Assembly (NCBI GenBank): GCA_035516965.1
Contig: DATIZR010000040.1
Coordinates: forward strand, 1-64,000
Direction: 5' to 3'
Source: Nitrospirota bacterium
GTDB lineage: Bacteria; Nitrospirota; UBA9217
Length of the DNA stretch: 64,000 bases
In this document: positions 45,927 to 56,066 of the stretch, one piece after another
Layout of the letters: every line of letters starts with the position of its first letter
Position numbering within the stretch: the stretch's first letter is position 1
The notes under the pieces: generated by a model
What the model saw: only the letters and a program-made list of their open reading frames with translations
Told to the model about the DNA's origin: nothing
Databases searched by the model: none
Made by a program: the position numbers and the translations under genes

Positions 45927-47639
45927 GTGAACCGGGAATCCACAAGGAACAGAGAGGAATACTACGGGAGAATAAAGTGGCTTATCGTTAGCAGGGCCTC
46001 CCTGGTGATGCTGCTGCTCGGCACCCTGATCTTTTTTCAGCATGAATACAACATTTATCCCATCCGGACCGCTTTACTCTCCTATTTCGTTTTTGTCGTC
46101 GCCCTCCTGACCTGGATCTACTGGTACCTTCTGCAGAGAATCACGAACCTGCCCCTGTTCGCCTATGTCCAGATCGGCGTCGACATCTGTCTTGTAACGA
46201 TCCTTGTCCATCTCACCGGGGGGATTGACAGCAACCTGTCGATCCTCTACCACCTGACGATCATTTCGGGAAGCATCGTCGTTTATCGCCGGGGAGGCTA
46301 TATTGCGGCATCGCTCGCCAGCATACTGTATGGCGGAATGCTGGACATGCAGCATTACAGCGTTCCGGGTTTTGTCCGGAGCCTGAACTTCACCGCGATG
46401 CAGGTGCTGTCCCTCGTCTTTATCAACATCCTCTCCTTTTACAGCGTAGCTTTTCTGAGCGGGTATCTCGCCGACCGGCTTCGCAAGACCCGGCAGGAAC
46501 TCAGGGAAAAGAGCATGGACTTTGAGGACCTCCGCGCCCTGCAGGACCATATCCTGAAGAGCGTGGGCAGCGGCATCATCACCATGTCCCTGGAAGGCAC
46601 GATTACCTCCTGCAATCCTGCGGCGGAACAGATCACCGGGTACAGCTATGCCGAGATCAAGGGCAGGCTTGAAGACATTTTCGGAAACAGCATCAAGGGG
46701 CTGTTCGGGCACACGGAGGACCTCAAGGAACGGCCTTTCCGGTTTGAGGGCGAAATCATCAAAAAAGACGGACACACGGCTATTCTGGGCATGGTCGCTT
46801 CGCTCCTGAAGGACGAAATGAACAGCGTGCGGGGCATCATCCTTATTTTTCAGGACATCACCAAGATGCTCCAGATGGAGGAGCAGGTCAGGAGACAGGA
46901 CCGGCTGGCCACGGTCGGAAGCCTCGCCGCGGGCATCGCCCACGAGATTCGCAACCCCCTGGCCTCCCTGAGCGGATCAATCCAGGTCCTGCAGGGTGAA
47001 TTGGACCTGAAGGGCGACAACAAGCACCTGATGGATATCGTGGTGCGCGAGACGGACAGGCTCAACTCGATCATCACGGAATTTCTGGAATATGCCCGTC
47101 CGAAAGCGAACCAGGATGAGCCGATTGTGCTGTCGTCGCTGCTGGCCGAGACGTGCACGCTCTTGCGGAACAGCAAGGAATTCGTTCCCGGTCTTGCCAT
47201 CACCTGCGACGTCGATCCCCGGATAACCCTGCGCGGTGATGCACAGCGCCTGCGCCAGGTCTTTTGGAACCTGCTGATCAACGCGTGCCAGGCCATGCCG
47301 CGGGGGGGCTCCCTTCGCGTCACGGCATTCCCTTTTTCCCACATCGAGGACGACTCCAACTGGTGTGAGATCATCATCGCGGATGCGGGAGCGGGCATTG
47401 CGCCAGAGCATCTTGGGCGGATATTCGATCCCTTCTTTACGACCAAAAAGGGGGGGACCGGTCTCGGCCTTGCCATTGTCTATCGCATCATCGAAGACCA
47501 CGGAGGGACCATAACGGTGGACACCCGGGAGGGGCAGGGAACGAAGTTCCGCATCAGGATTCCCATGATAGAAGAGATCCCGATCGCCGAGATGAAGAAC
47601 GGAACGACGGGAAGTGCCGCCCTGAAAGGGGTTGTGTGA
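45927..47639 (+). CDS. pilS: Sensor histidine kinase PilS
   Basis: 570 residues, GTG start five bases after pilC. Six N-terminal membrane helices (about 15-185), a PAS domain (about 205-320), the H box AAGIAHEIRNPLASLSGSI, N box NLLINACQAM, DAGAGI and GGTGLGLAIVYRI. Phosphorylates PilR. The multi-helix N-terminus and position make PilS the best call. Confidence 0.9.
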   Translation: MNRESTRNREEYYGRIKWLIVSRASLVMLLLGTLIFFQHEYNIYPIRTALLSYFVFVVALLTWIYWYLLQRITNLPLFAYVQIGVDICLVTILVHLTGGIDSNLSILYHLTIISGSIVVYRRGGYIAASLASILYGGMLDMQHYSVPGFVRSLNFTAMQVLSLVFINILSFYSVAFLSGYLADRLRKTRQELREKSMDFEDLRALQDHILKSVGSGIITMSLEGTITSCNPAAEQITGYSYAEIKGRLEDIFGNSIKGLFGHTEDLKERPFRFEGEIIKKDGHTAILGMVASLLKDEMNSVRGIILIFQDITKMLQMEEQVRRQDRLATVGSLAAGIAHEIRNPLASLSGSIQVLQGELDLKGDNKHLMDIVVRETDRLNSIITEFLEYARPKANQDEPIVLSSLLAETCTLLRNSKEFVPGLAITCDVDPRITLRGDAQRLRQVFWNLLINACQAMPRGGSLRVTAFPFSHIEDDSNWCEIIIADAGAGIAPEHLGRIFDPFFTTKKGGTGLGLAIVYRIIEDHGGTITVDTREGQGTKFRIRIPMIEEIPIAEMKNGTTGSAALKGVV

Positions 47640-47643
47640 CGGT

Positions 47644-49005
47644 ATGAGCGCGATACTCGTTGTCGATGATGAGCAGAGCATGCGTGATTTTCTCGCGATC
47701 ATGCTGAAAAAAGAAGGCTACGACGTAGTGTCCGCCGAGACCGGCGCCGACGCGATCAAGGCCGTGCAGAACGAGATATTCGACCTGGTTATCAGCGATG
47801 TGAAGATGCCGGGGATGGACGGCATCGACGTACTGAGGACGGTCAAGGAGCTGTCTCCGGAGACCGTCGTGATCATGATCACCGCCTACGCCACAGCCGA
47901 GACCGCCGTGGAAGCGATGAAGCTCGGCGCTTATGACTACATCACGAAACCCTTCAGGGTCGACGAGATCAAGCTGATCATCCAGAAGGCCCTTGAGAAG
48001 CGCCATCTGAGGAAGGAGAACATTCTCCTCAAACGGGAGATGGAGTCGCGGCTGGGATTCGAGAACTTTATCGGCGGCAGTGTGCCCATGCAAAAGGTCT
48101 TTCTGCTCATCAGGCAGGTGGCGGACACGGGCAGCACGGTGCTGATCACCGGGGAGAGCGGGACGGGCAAGGAACTGGTGGCCCGGGCGGTCCACGCCAA
48201 CAGCTCGCGGAAGGACAAACCCTTTGTAACGGTCAATTGCGGGGCGCTCCCCGAGACGCTGCTCGAGAGCGAGCTGTTCGGCTACATGAAGGGCGCATTC
48301 ACGGGAGCCGTATCGAACAAACAGGGGCTCTTCGAGGCGGCCAACGGCGGGACGATCTTTCTCGACGAGATCAGCGCCACCACGCCGGCCCTCCAGATCA
48401 AGCTGCTTCGGGTCATCCAAGAGCGAGAGTTCATGCGCGTGGGCGGGACGACGGACATCAAGGTGGACGCGCGGGTCATCGCGGCCAGCAACCGTGACCT
48501 GCATGCCGAAGTGGCAAAAGGAGCCTTTCGGGAGGACCTCTATTACCGGTTGAACGTCATCCCGGTCCATCTCCCTCCCCTCCGCGAACGGAAGGAGGAC
48601 ATCCCGCTGCTCGTGGACTTCTTCCTGAAAAAGTTAAGTGCGGGCAGAACGGCCAAAAGAATTGCCCGCGATGCCCTGAAGATACTCATGGGTTATCGCT
48701 GGCCGGGGAACGTGCGCGAACTCGAGAACGCGATCGAACGGCTGGCGATCCTCTCGGCCGGCGAGGAGATCACGGCAGAGCATATGCCGGAAACGGTGAT
48801 GGCTTTGCAGCCGCACGCGGATCTGGTCCCGGTCGAAATCCCCGATGAAGGCATCGACCTTGAGCGGCTTCTCGGCAACGCGGAACGTACGCTGCTCCAC
48901 AAGGCGCTCGAAAAGGCCGGCGGCGTGAAGACCGAGGCGGCAAGACTGCTTGGTCTCACGTTCCGGTCCTTCCGGCACAGGCTCCAGAAGTACGAAGCAT
49001 CCTAG
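47644..49005 (+). CDS. pilR: Sigma-54-dependent response regulator PilR
   Basis: 453 residues from the ATG at 47644. Receiver domain with DLVISDVKMPGMDG, AAA+ domain with GESGTGKE, an intact GAFTGA loop, GGTIFLDEIS, and a C-terminal Fis-type helix-turn-helix (GGVKTEAARLLGLTFRSFRHRL). Activates pilin transcription in PilS/PilR systems. No pilin gene follows in this window. Confidence 0.9.
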   Translation: MSAILVVDDEQSMRDFLAIMLKKEGYDVVSAETGADAIKAVQNEIFDLVISDVKMPGMDGIDVLRTVKELSPETVVIMITAYATAETAVEAMKLGAYDYITKPFRVDEIKLIIQKALEKRHLRKENILLKREMESRLGFENFIGGSVPMQKVFLLIRQVADTGSTVLITGESGTGKELVARAVHANSSRKDKPFVTVNCGALPETLLESELFGYMKGAFTGAVSNKQGLFEAANGGTIFLDEISATTPALQIKLLRVIQEREFMRVGGTTDIKVDARVIAASNRDLHAEVAKGAFREDLYYRLNVIPVHLPPLRERKEDIPLLVDFFLKKLSAGRTAKRIARDALKILMGYRWPGNVRELENAIERLAILSAGEEITAEHMPETVMALQPHADLVPVEIPDEGIDLERLLGNAERTLLHKALEKAGGVKTEAARLLGLTFRSFRHRLQKYEAS

Positions 49006-49021
49006 GCCCGCCCCTTTTCTA

Positions 49022-49050
49022 TTGCAAATCGATCATGATTCCGCTACAAT
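49022..49050 (+). promoter_or_regulatory. ubiD promoter giving a near-leaderless message
   Basis: TTGCAA (49022-49027), 17-base spacer, TACAAT (49045-49050), then nine bases and the ATG at 49060. No Shine-Dalgarno is present. Confidence 0.5.
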
Positions 49051-49059
49051 TCTTTTTCT

Positions 49060-50529
49060 ATGGCATATGAAAATCTAAGGGAATTCCTGTCTGTTCTCGA
49101 GAAGAACGGAGAACTGGTCAGGATCAAGGCGGAGGTCGACGCTGAGCTCGAGATCGCCGAGATCACGGACCGGGTCTCGAAGGAGAAGGGTGCGGCGAAC
49201 AAGGCCCTGCTCTTCGAGCGAGTGCGCGGATCGGCTTTTCCCGTTCTGACGAATGCCTTCGGCTCACTGAAGCGCATGTGCCTCTCGCTCGAAGTAGGGG
49301 AGTTGGATGACATCGGCAGTCAGATACGAGAGATCATCGACCCCGTGAACCTCTTCCCCGGACCGGGGGCTGGCCTCATGGACAAGCTCCAGATGCTGCC
49401 AAAACTGGCGGAGCTCGCCAATTTCTTCCCCAAGACGGTCAAGAAAGCGCCCTGTCAGGACGTGGTGCTCACCGGGCAGCAGGTGGACCTCTCGAAGATC
49501 CCGGTGCTCAAGTGCTGGCCAGCTGATGGAGGCCGGTTCATCACGCTCCCCATGGTCTGCACCGTGGACCCTGTCACGAGGATAACGAATGTCGGCATGT
49601 ACCGGATGCAGGTTTTCGACCACCAGACCACGGGCATGCACTGGCACAAACACAAGGACGGCGCCCGCCACTACCAGCACTACGAGGCTGCGGGGAAGCG
49701 CATGGAAGTGGCTGTTGCGATCGGCGGCGACCCCGCCATCATCTATTCGTCCACGGCGCCGCTGCCCCCGGCCATCGGTGAGTTCATCTTCGCCGGGTTT
49801 CTGAGAAAGAAGCCGCTCGAAGTCGTCCCGTGCAGGACGATCGACGTGCGCGTGCCCGCGGAGGCGGAGTTCGTGCTCGAAGGTTTCGTCGACCCCGGTG
49901 AACGCCGGATCGAGGGGCCCTTCGGCGACCACACGGGGTATTATTCGGAAGCCGACCAGTACCCCGTATTCCACATCACGGCGATCACTCACCGGAAGGA
50001 CGCCATCTATCCCGCGACCCTGGTCGGCCGTCCTCCCCAGGAGGACGCCTATCTCGGCAAGGCGACGGAACGCATCTTCCTGCCGCTCCTCCAGATGGTC
50101 GCGCCCGACATTCTGGACATGGACATGCCGATCGAGGGCGTGTTCCACAACAACGTCATCGTGAAGATCAGAAAACGCTATCCAGGACAGGGGAAGAAGG
50201 TCATCAACACGATCTGGGGAACGGGCATGCTCATGCTTTCCAAGTTCGTCATCGTGTGCGACGAGGACGTTAATATCCATGATTATTCAGAAGTCACCTG
50301 GAAGGTCATGAACCATGTGGATCCCCAGCGGGACGTCGTGATCATTGACGGGCCGCTCGATATTCTCGACCATTCCTGCCCGCAGATCGGCTTTGGAGGC
50401 AAGATGGGTATCGACGCGACGCGCAAGGGTCCCGGTGAAGGCTTCTCCCGGTCCTGGCCCGACGAGATCAGGATGGACCCGCTTATCCGGAAAAAGGTCG
50501 AGGAACGATGGAGTGAATACGGTTTCTGA
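49060..50529 (+). CDS. UbiD-family decarboxylase
   Basis: 489 residues. Prenylated-FMN-dependent decarboxylase; in anaerobes most likely acting in quinone or menaquinone synthesis. The N-terminus LREFLSVLEKNGELVRI, the NVGMYRMQVFDHQTTGMHWHKHKDG signature and GPFGDHTGYYSEADQYPVFH (with the catalytic acidic residues) are typical. Substrate is not certain. No UbiX partner (prenyl-FMN maker) lies in the window. Confidence 0.88.
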   Translation: MAYENLREFLSVLEKNGELVRIKAEVDAELEIAEITDRVSKEKGAANKALLFERVRGSAFPVLTNAFGSLKRMCLSLEVGELDDIGSQIREIIDPVNLFPGPGAGLMDKLQMLPKLAELANFFPKTVKKAPCQDVVLTGQQVDLSKIPVLKCWPADGGRFITLPMVCTVDPVTRITNVGMYRMQVFDHQTTGMHWHKHKDGARHYQHYEAAGKRMEVAVAIGGDPAIIYSSTAPLPPAIGEFIFAGFLRKKPLEVVPCRTIDVRVPAEAEFVLEGFVDPGERRIEGPFGDHTGYYSEADQYPVFHITAITHRKDAIYPATLVGRPPQEDAYLGKATERIFLPLLQMVAPDILDMDMPIEGVFHNNVIVKIRKRYPGQGKKVINTIWGTGMLMLSKFVIVCDEDVNIHDYSEVTWKVMNHVDPQRDVVIIDGPLDILDHSCPQIGFGGKMGIDATRKGPGEGFSRSWPDEIRMDPLIRKKVEERWSEYGF

Positions 50530-50580
50530 CGGTTTCCTCCGGCTCGCTGACCGCGGCACTGCAGGTAAACTCCGCTCTCT

Positions 50581-51930
50581 ATGTGGCTATCTGACATACT
50601 GCTTATCCTTTTCCTGGTCATCGTGAATGGCTTTTTTTCGGCATCCGAGATAGCGCTGATATACCTCCGGAAAAGCCGGGTGCGCCATCTCGTAAAAAGC
50701 GGAAACGTCAGGGCCCGGCGTATCCAGAAACTGCAGGAGGAACCCGAGCGTCTGCTCGGCACGGTCCAGATCGGCGTGACGCTGGTAGGCACGCTTGCAT
50801 CCGCGATCGGCGGCGTGATCGCTGTTGTCCACATCAAGCCGGTCATCGCGTCGGTACCGTCCCCTCTGGTAAGTAGATTGGCCGAGCCCCTGGCAGTCGC
50901 ACTCATGGTCGGCCTGATAACGTATGTCACGATCGTTATCGGGGAACTGCTTCCCAAATCGCTGGCGATCAGGAATGCCGAGCGGGTGGCTTTCTTCACG
51001 GCCAAGCCGATCGACCTCCTTTCGCGCTTCCTGTCCGTGGTGCTCCACGTCCTGGCAGCCTCCAGCAACGCCGTCCTGCGTTTTTTCAGGCTTGAGCAGC
51101 AGCCGGAACCGCCGTTCGTATCCGAGGACGAGGTAAAATACCTGATCCGGGAGGGCCGCAAGAGCGGGGTCTTTGAACCCTCCGAGGAGGACCTGATCCA
51201 CAGCGTGTTCCGTTTCACGGACACGGTCGTGAAGGAAGTGATGGTTCCCCGGACCGATATCGTCGCCGTCGAGACGGGAGCCGGCATTGAGGATATCCTG
51301 CGGGTCATGAACGAGAAGGGGTTCTCCCGCCTGCCGGTTTATGCCGAGTCGATCGACAACATCGTGGGGATCGTGTATCTCAAGGACCTCTTGCCGCTCC
51401 ATATGGCGAACAAGCCCTTTCAACTCGACAGCGTTTTGCGCAGGCCCTATGTGGTGCCGCCGAACAAGAACGTGAGCGTCCTGCTCAGGGAGATGCGTGA
51501 AAAACGCATCCATTTGGCGCTGGTGGGGGACGAGTACGGGGGTACCGACGGCCTGGTGACGATGGAGGACCTCATTGAGGAGATCATCGGCGATATCCGG
51601 GACGAGCAGGAAAAGGAATTGCGCGAGATCGAAGAGGTTGCCGCGAACCGGTATATCGTGGACGGGAAGACTGACATCGGCAGGGTGAACGAGCGGGTTG
51701 GCGTGACGATCCCCGAGGACGAGTTCGAGACCATCGGCGGTTTCATCCTCGGCCTCTTCGGCAGACTCCCCGCGGAAGGCGACCAGATACGCTACCAGAA
51801 CGTGATGTTCACCGTGCTCCGGCTCAGGAAAAACCGCATAGCCCGGATCCGGCTGCTCAAGCTGGGCCCGGAAAACCATGAACGGGAAGGCGAAGGAAGA
51901 GGGGACGATGAAGACACCGCCGGTGCTTGA
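50581..51930 (+). CDS. Hemolysin C/CNNM-CorC-type membrane protein
   Basis: 449 residues. N-terminal CNNM (DUF21) membrane domain with three or four helices (about 1-150; [15 protein letters not shown]), a CBS pair (about 215-340; [12 protein letters not shown]), and a C-terminal CorC_HlyC domain (about 355-440). Family members act in Mg2+/Co2+ efflux; the name hemolysin is historical. The Shine-Dalgarno is weak. Overlaps purC by 23 bases. Confidence 0.88.
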   Translation: MWLSDILLILFLVIVNGFFSASEIALIYLRKSRVRHLVKSGNVRARRIQKLQEEPERLLGTVQIGVTLVGTLASAIGGVIAVVHIKPVIASVPSPLVSRLAEPLAVALMVGLITYVTIVIGELLPKSLAIRNAERVAFFTAKPIDLLSRFLSVVLHVLAASSNAVLRFFRLEQQPEPPFVSEDEVKYLIREGRKSGVFEPSEEDLIHSVFRFTDTVVKEVMVPRTDIVAVETGAGIEDILRVMNEKGFSRLPVYAESIDNIVGIVYLKDLLPLHMANKPFQLDSVLRRPYVVPPNKNVSVLLREMREKRIHLALVGDEYGGTDGLVTMEDLIEEIIGDIRDEQEKELREIEEVAANRYIVDGKTDIGRVNERVGVTIPEDEFETIGGFILGLFGRLPAEGDQIRYQNVMFTVLRLRKNRIARIRLLKLGPENHEREGEGRGDDEDTAGA

Positions 51931-52792
51931 GACGAACCTGGCAGGCTTGAAGCCGCCGAAGCGCGGGAAAGTGCGCGACATCTACGATCTCGGAGACAGC
52001 CTCCTGATCGTCGCCACGGACCGGATCTCCGCATTCGATGTGATCCTGCCGAATGCGGTCCCGGAAAAGGGCAGAGTCCTGACTCAGATATCCAGGTTCT
52101 GGTTCAGCCGGACCGAAGGCATTGTCCGGAACCACCTGATCTCGACAGACGTCAGGGAGTATCCCGCAGCATGCCGGCCCCATGCAGCTATGCTCGAAGG
52201 CCGTAGCATGCTCGTCAGGAAGTGCCGGCCCCTTCCCATCGAGTGCATCGTGCGCGGGTATCTCACCGGCTCCGGGCTCAAGGAGTACCGGTCAACGGGA
52301 GCGGTAAGCGGCATCAAGCTTCCCCCCGGGCTGACCGAGGCATCGAGGCTGCCGGATCCGATCTTCACACCGTCGACCAAGGCCGAGGTGGGTGAGCACG
52401 ATGTGAACATCGATTTCGAAAGCGTCGTCAAGCTGGTGGGAAAGGACGTTGCTGACAAGGTCCGGGCCTATACGCTTGCCGTCTACCGGAAGGCCTGCGA
52501 GATCGCCGAGCCGAAGGGCATTATCATCGCCGACACCAAACTGGAATTCGGCATGGATCATGACGAGGTGATCCTGATCGACGAGGTACTGACGCCTGAC
52601 TCCTCGCGCTTCTGGCCGAAGGACGGCTACCAGGTTGGTGTTTCCCAGAAGAGCTTTGACAAGCAGTTCGTGAGGGACTACCTGCTCTCGCTCAACTGGA
52701 ACCAGAAGCCGCCTGCGCCCGTTCTTCCCGACGACGTTGTGCACAAAACGAGCGAAAAGTACCGGGAGGTGCTCGCCATGCTCGCCGGATAG
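51908..52792 (+). CDS. purC: Phosphoribosylaminoimidazole-succinocarboxamide synthase
   Basis: 294 residues from the ATG at 51908 (GAGGGG upstream), inside the end of the CNNM gene; an in-frame start at 51878 is less likely. [47 protein letters not shown] and DTKLEFG are PurC signatures. Makes SAICAR in purine synthesis. Longer type than the about 240-residue E. coli enzyme. Confidence 0.95.
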   Translation: MKTPPVLETNLAGLKPPKRGKVRDIYDLGDSLLIVATDRISAFDVILPNAVPEKGRVLTQISRFWFSRTEGIVRNHLISTDVREYPAACRPHAAMLEGRSMLVRKCRPLPIECIVRGYLTGSGLKEYRSTGAVSGIKLPPGLTEASRLPDPIFTPSTKAEVGEHDVNIDFESVVKLVGKDVADKVRAYTLAVYRKACEIAEPKGIIIADTKLEFGMDHDEVILIDEVLTPDSSRFWPKDGYQVGVSQKSFDKQFVRDYLLSLNWNQKPPAPVLPDDVVHKTSEKYREVLAMLAG

Positions 52793-52903
52793 GCTTTTGT
52801 TCCTGACGGTGACTGGGCAGGATAATCCGCGATGGAATGCGGGTGATCCGGCCGTCCGGCGGTTGGCAACCAGCAGCCGCGGTCGGACAGGAAAGGGATT
52901 TTG

Positions 52904-54391
52904 ATGGAAGAGTACAACGAGTTGATACAGCAGCGGTTCAAGAAACTTGCGGAAGTCAACGCGATGGGCGTGAAGCCTTACGCGGGCAGGTTCGAGGTGA
53001 CGGCCTCGGCACAAGGCCTTTCCGACAAGCATGGAAGCAGGGCCAAGGAGGACCTCGAGAAGGAGCGGACCACGGCCACCCTGGCAGGCCGCATCGTTGC
53101 CATGAGGAGCTTCGGCAAGGCCTGCTTCTGTCACATTCAGGACGGCACAGGCAGGATCCAGCTCTATTTCCAGAAAAACACCCTGGGAGAGGAGCCCTAT
53201 GCGCTCCTCAAGAAGATCGATATCGGCGACTTTATCGGCGTGACGGGCTTTCTGTTCAGGACCAGAACGAACGAGCTCACCCTTGACGTGGAATCCTTTA
53301 CGCTCCTTGCGAAATCGCTCAGACCGCTGCCCGAAAAATGGCACGGACTTACCGACGTAGAGCTGCGCTACCGCCAGCGCTACGTCGACCTGATCGTCAA
53401 CCCGGAGGTCCAAAAGGTCTTCGTCCTGCGCTCGAGAATCGTCCAGGAGATCCGCAATTTCCTGAACGCGCGCGGCTATCTCGAGGTTGAAACGCCGATG
53501 ATGCAGTCCATCCCGGGCGGCGCGACGGCAAAGCCCTTCAGGACCCATCACAATGCGCTCGATATGGACCTCTACCTCCGCATCGCGCCGGAGCTGTATT
53601 TGAAGCGGCTCTTGGTGGGCGGGTTCGAGCGGGTCTACGAGATCAACCGAAATTTCCGGAACGAAGGCATCTCGACGAGGCACAACCCGGAATTCACGAT
53701 GCTGGAATTCTACACTGCCTACGCGGACTACCGTGACCTGATCGTCATGACCGAGGACATGATCAGCTCCATTGCCCGGGCGGTCCTGGGGACGATGAAG
53801 GTCATCTACGAAGGCCGAGAGGTCGACCTGACGCCGCCTTGGAAACGGATCAGCTACCGGGATGCGCTCCGCGAAGCAGGCGTGGCAGAGGACGTGCTGG
53901 TTGATCCGGACAAGGCGCGGGTCCACGCGCTGAGGCTGGGTGCCAATTTGAAGGGCGGCGAACCCCACGGCAAGATCCTGAACGAGATCTTCGAGGCCCT
54001 GGTGGAGCCGAAGCTGATCCAGCCCACGTTCATAACCGACTACCCCACGGACATCTCTCCTCTTTCGAAAAAACGCGATGATGACCCTTCAACGGTGGAG
54101 CGCTTCGAGCTCTTCGTCGTGGGCAGGGAGCTGGCGAACGCCTTCTCGGAGCTGAACGACCCCATTGACCAGAAGGAGCGTTTGCTGAAGCAGGTGACGG
54201 AGCGGGAAGCGGGCGACGAGGAGGCCCACCAGATGGACGAGGACTTCATCCGCGCACTGGAGTACGGCATGCCGCCGGCCGCAGGCGAGGGCATCGGCAT
54301 CGACCGGCTCGTGATGCTCCTCACGGGCTCCAGTTCCATCCGGGATGTGATTCTTTTCCCGCAGATGAAGAAGGAGAAGCCATCGTGCTGA
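52904..54391 (+). CDS. lysS: Lysyl-tRNA synthetase, class II
   Basis: 495 residues from the ATG at 52904 (AAAGGGA upstream; a TTG one codon earlier is possible). N-terminal OB-fold anticodon-binding domain (about 60-145), class II motif 1 near VETPMMQSIPGGATAKPF, motif 2 FRNEGISTRHNPEFTMLEFY and motif 3 GEGIGIDRLVML. Normal length. Confidence 0.96.
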   Translation: MEEYNELIQQRFKKLAEVNAMGVKPYAGRFEVTASAQGLSDKHGSRAKEDLEKERTTATLAGRIVAMRSFGKACFCHIQDGTGRIQLYFQKNTLGEEPYALLKKIDIGDFIGVTGFLFRTRTNELTLDVESFTLLAKSLRPLPEKWHGLTDVELRYRQRYVDLIVNPEVQKVFVLRSRIVQEIRNFLNARGYLEVETPMMQSIPGGATAKPFRTHHNALDMDLYLRIAPELYLKRLLVGGFERVYEINRNFRNEGISTRHNPEFTMLEFYTAYADYRDLIVMTEDMISSIARAVLGTMKVIYEGREVDLTPPWKRISYRDALREAGVAEDVLVDPDKARVHALRLGANLKGGEPHGKILNEIFEALVEPKLIQPTFITDYPTDISPLSKKRDDDPSTVERFELFVVGRELANAFSELNDPIDQKERLLKQVTEREAGDEEAHQMDEDFIRALEYGMPPAAGEGIGIDRLVMLLTGSSSIRDVILFPQMKKEKPSC

Positions 54392-54529
54392 ATGAGAATA
54401 AACGAAGGGAATACGAATAATAACCATGGGCTTCGTACGCGGGGCTGCTGCTGACAGATTAGACTCTCGACGTTCAAGCGGGAACCGTGAAAGAGGTAAC
54501 CACCCCCATCATTGTGGCATGAGCTTGTA

Positions 54530-55765
54530 ATGAAAACTCCTTACGAAATATTTGTCAGTCTTCGCTATCTGAAGACTAAAAAACGGTACGGGACGGTGTC
54601 GCTCAACACGTTCATTTCCATCGCGGGCGTGGTCATCGGCGTGGCGACCTCTATCATCACCCTGTCGGTCATGACCGGATTCCAGGGCTACTTCCGGGAC
54701 AAGATCCTGGCGGCCATCCCTCAGATCGTGGTCATGGAATACTCCGGCGTCGGGATCGAGGATGTGAAATCGCTCCAGGACAAGATATCCGGCGTCCCGC
54801 ATGTGAAGGCGACGACGCCGTTCACCATCAGCCAGGCGATGCTGACGAGCCGGGACCGGGTTCAGGGTGTTGTCGTGCGCGGGATCGATCCACGGACCGA
54901 AGGCCAGGTGACCAGCCTTGGAAAGAACATGATAGAAGGGTCCCTCGATGCGCTCGAACAGCCCGGCAGGGAATACCCGGGCATCGTTATCGGCGAAGAC
55001 CTGGCGCGTAAATTTGGCGCCATGGTCGGCGATACGGTCACGATGGTCAATCCCATCGGAGAGGAAACGGCAATCGGTGTGGTGCCCAAGATGAGGAAGT
55101 TCGAGCTCGTGGGGATCTTCGACGCGGGCATGTATGATTACAATACGAGCTTCGCATATACCTCGCTGCCGGAAGCGCAGAAGTTCTTCGCCATGCCGAG
55201 GAGGGTCAGCGGGATCGAGGTCAAGATCGACGAGATCTACAACGCGGACCGGATATCCGACACGATCCGCAACGCCGTCGGCTATCCCTATTACACGAGG
55301 AACTGGATCGAGATGAACAAGAATTTCTTCTCGGCGCTGAAACTGGAGAAAATCGGCATGTCGCTGATCCTCATCGTGATCATCATCGTCGCATCCTTCA
55401 ATATTATCGGCACGCTCACCATGATCGTGATGGAAAAGAGCCGGGAGATCGCGATCCTGAAGTCCATGGGGGCGACCGCGGGCGGCATCATGCGCATCTT
55501 CATGTTCGCCGGACTCGTCATCGGCTCCGTGGGCACTGCCATCGGCGCGGTCATCGGATACGGAGCGGTCACGGTCATCACGAAAACCGGGATCGTCACG
55601 CTTCCCCGCGACGTGTACCAGGTAAGCCATCTGCCGCTCTCGATCACGGGGCTCGACGTTCTTTTCATCTGTGTGACGGCCCTTGGCATCAGTTTTCTGG
55701 CCACGCTCTATCCATCCTGGCAGGGGGCGCGGCAGGACCCGGTGGAAGTGTTGAGGTACGAGTAG
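54530..55765 (+). CDS. Lipoprotein-releasing system permease LolC/LolE
   Basis: 411 residues from the ATG at 54530. MacB-type layout: one N-terminal helix (about 25-48; LNTFISIAGVVIGVAT), a large periplasmic domain (about 50-270) and three C-terminal helices in an FtsX domain (about 275-405). With LolD it extracts lipoproteins from the inner membrane. Single permease gene, so a homodimer (LolF-type) is likely. The start has a weak Shine-Dalgarno. Confidence 0.9.
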   Translation: MKTPYEIFVSLRYLKTKKRYGTVSLNTFISIAGVVIGVATSIITLSVMTGFQGYFRDKILAAIPQIVVMEYSGVGIEDVKSLQDKISGVPHVKATTPFTISQAMLTSRDRVQGVVVRGIDPRTEGQVTSLGKNMIEGSLDALEQPGREYPGIVIGEDLARKFGAMVGDTVTMVNPIGEETAIGVVPKMRKFELVGIFDAGMYDYNTSFAYTSLPEAQKFFAMPRRVSGIEVKIDEIYNADRISDTIRNAVGYPYYTRNWIEMNKNFFSALKLEKIGMSLILIVIIIVASFNIIGTLTMIVMEKSREIAILKSMGATAGGIMRIFMFAGLVIGSVGTAIGAVIGYGAVTVITKTGIVTLPRDVYQVSHLPLSITGLDVLFICVTALGISFLATLYPSWQGARQDPVEVLRYE

Positions 55766-55814
55766 GGAGAGCTCAAAAGAGCTTTTCAAAATGCGAAATG
55801 ATAGGGAGGGACCC

Positions 55815-56066
55815 ATGGCTCAGAAAGGCGGCACGTTTAAACGTTTTTTGTTGACGATCATTCTTCTTGCACTGCTCGCGGTCGTGTTCATTCTTCTCGG
55901 CGGGGGCGGCCTGCTCAGATCGGCGGGCAGATGGATCAGCGGCGTCGGGAAAGAGGCAGATGTCGTCAAGCAGAAAGTGGAGGACAAGGCTTCCAAGACC
56001 GGTCATGCCGTCGAGAAGGTCATTGAAACGGTAAAACCCGGAGACAAGACGGGAGAGAAGAAATAG
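55815..56066 (+). CDS. Small membrane-anchored protein inside the lol cluster
   Basis: 83 residues from the ATG at 55815, preceded by AGGGAGGG. One hydrophobic helix (about 10-33) with a GGGG turn, then a charged, probably amphipathic tail (VVKQKVEDKASKTGHAVEKV) ending in Lys/Glu. I recognise no family. It lies between lolC/E and lolD and its stop overlaps the presumed lolD start, so a role with the Lol transporter is possible. Confidence 0.65.
   Translation: MAQKGGTFKRFLLTIILLALLAVVFILLGGGGLLRSAGRWISGVGKEADVVKQKVEDKASKTGHAVEKVIETVKPGDKTGEKK

Noticed and set aside
50566-50580. Leaderless start for the CNNM/CorC gene
   Set aside because: A TAAACT lies nine bases before the ATG, but no -35 with acceptable spacing is present.
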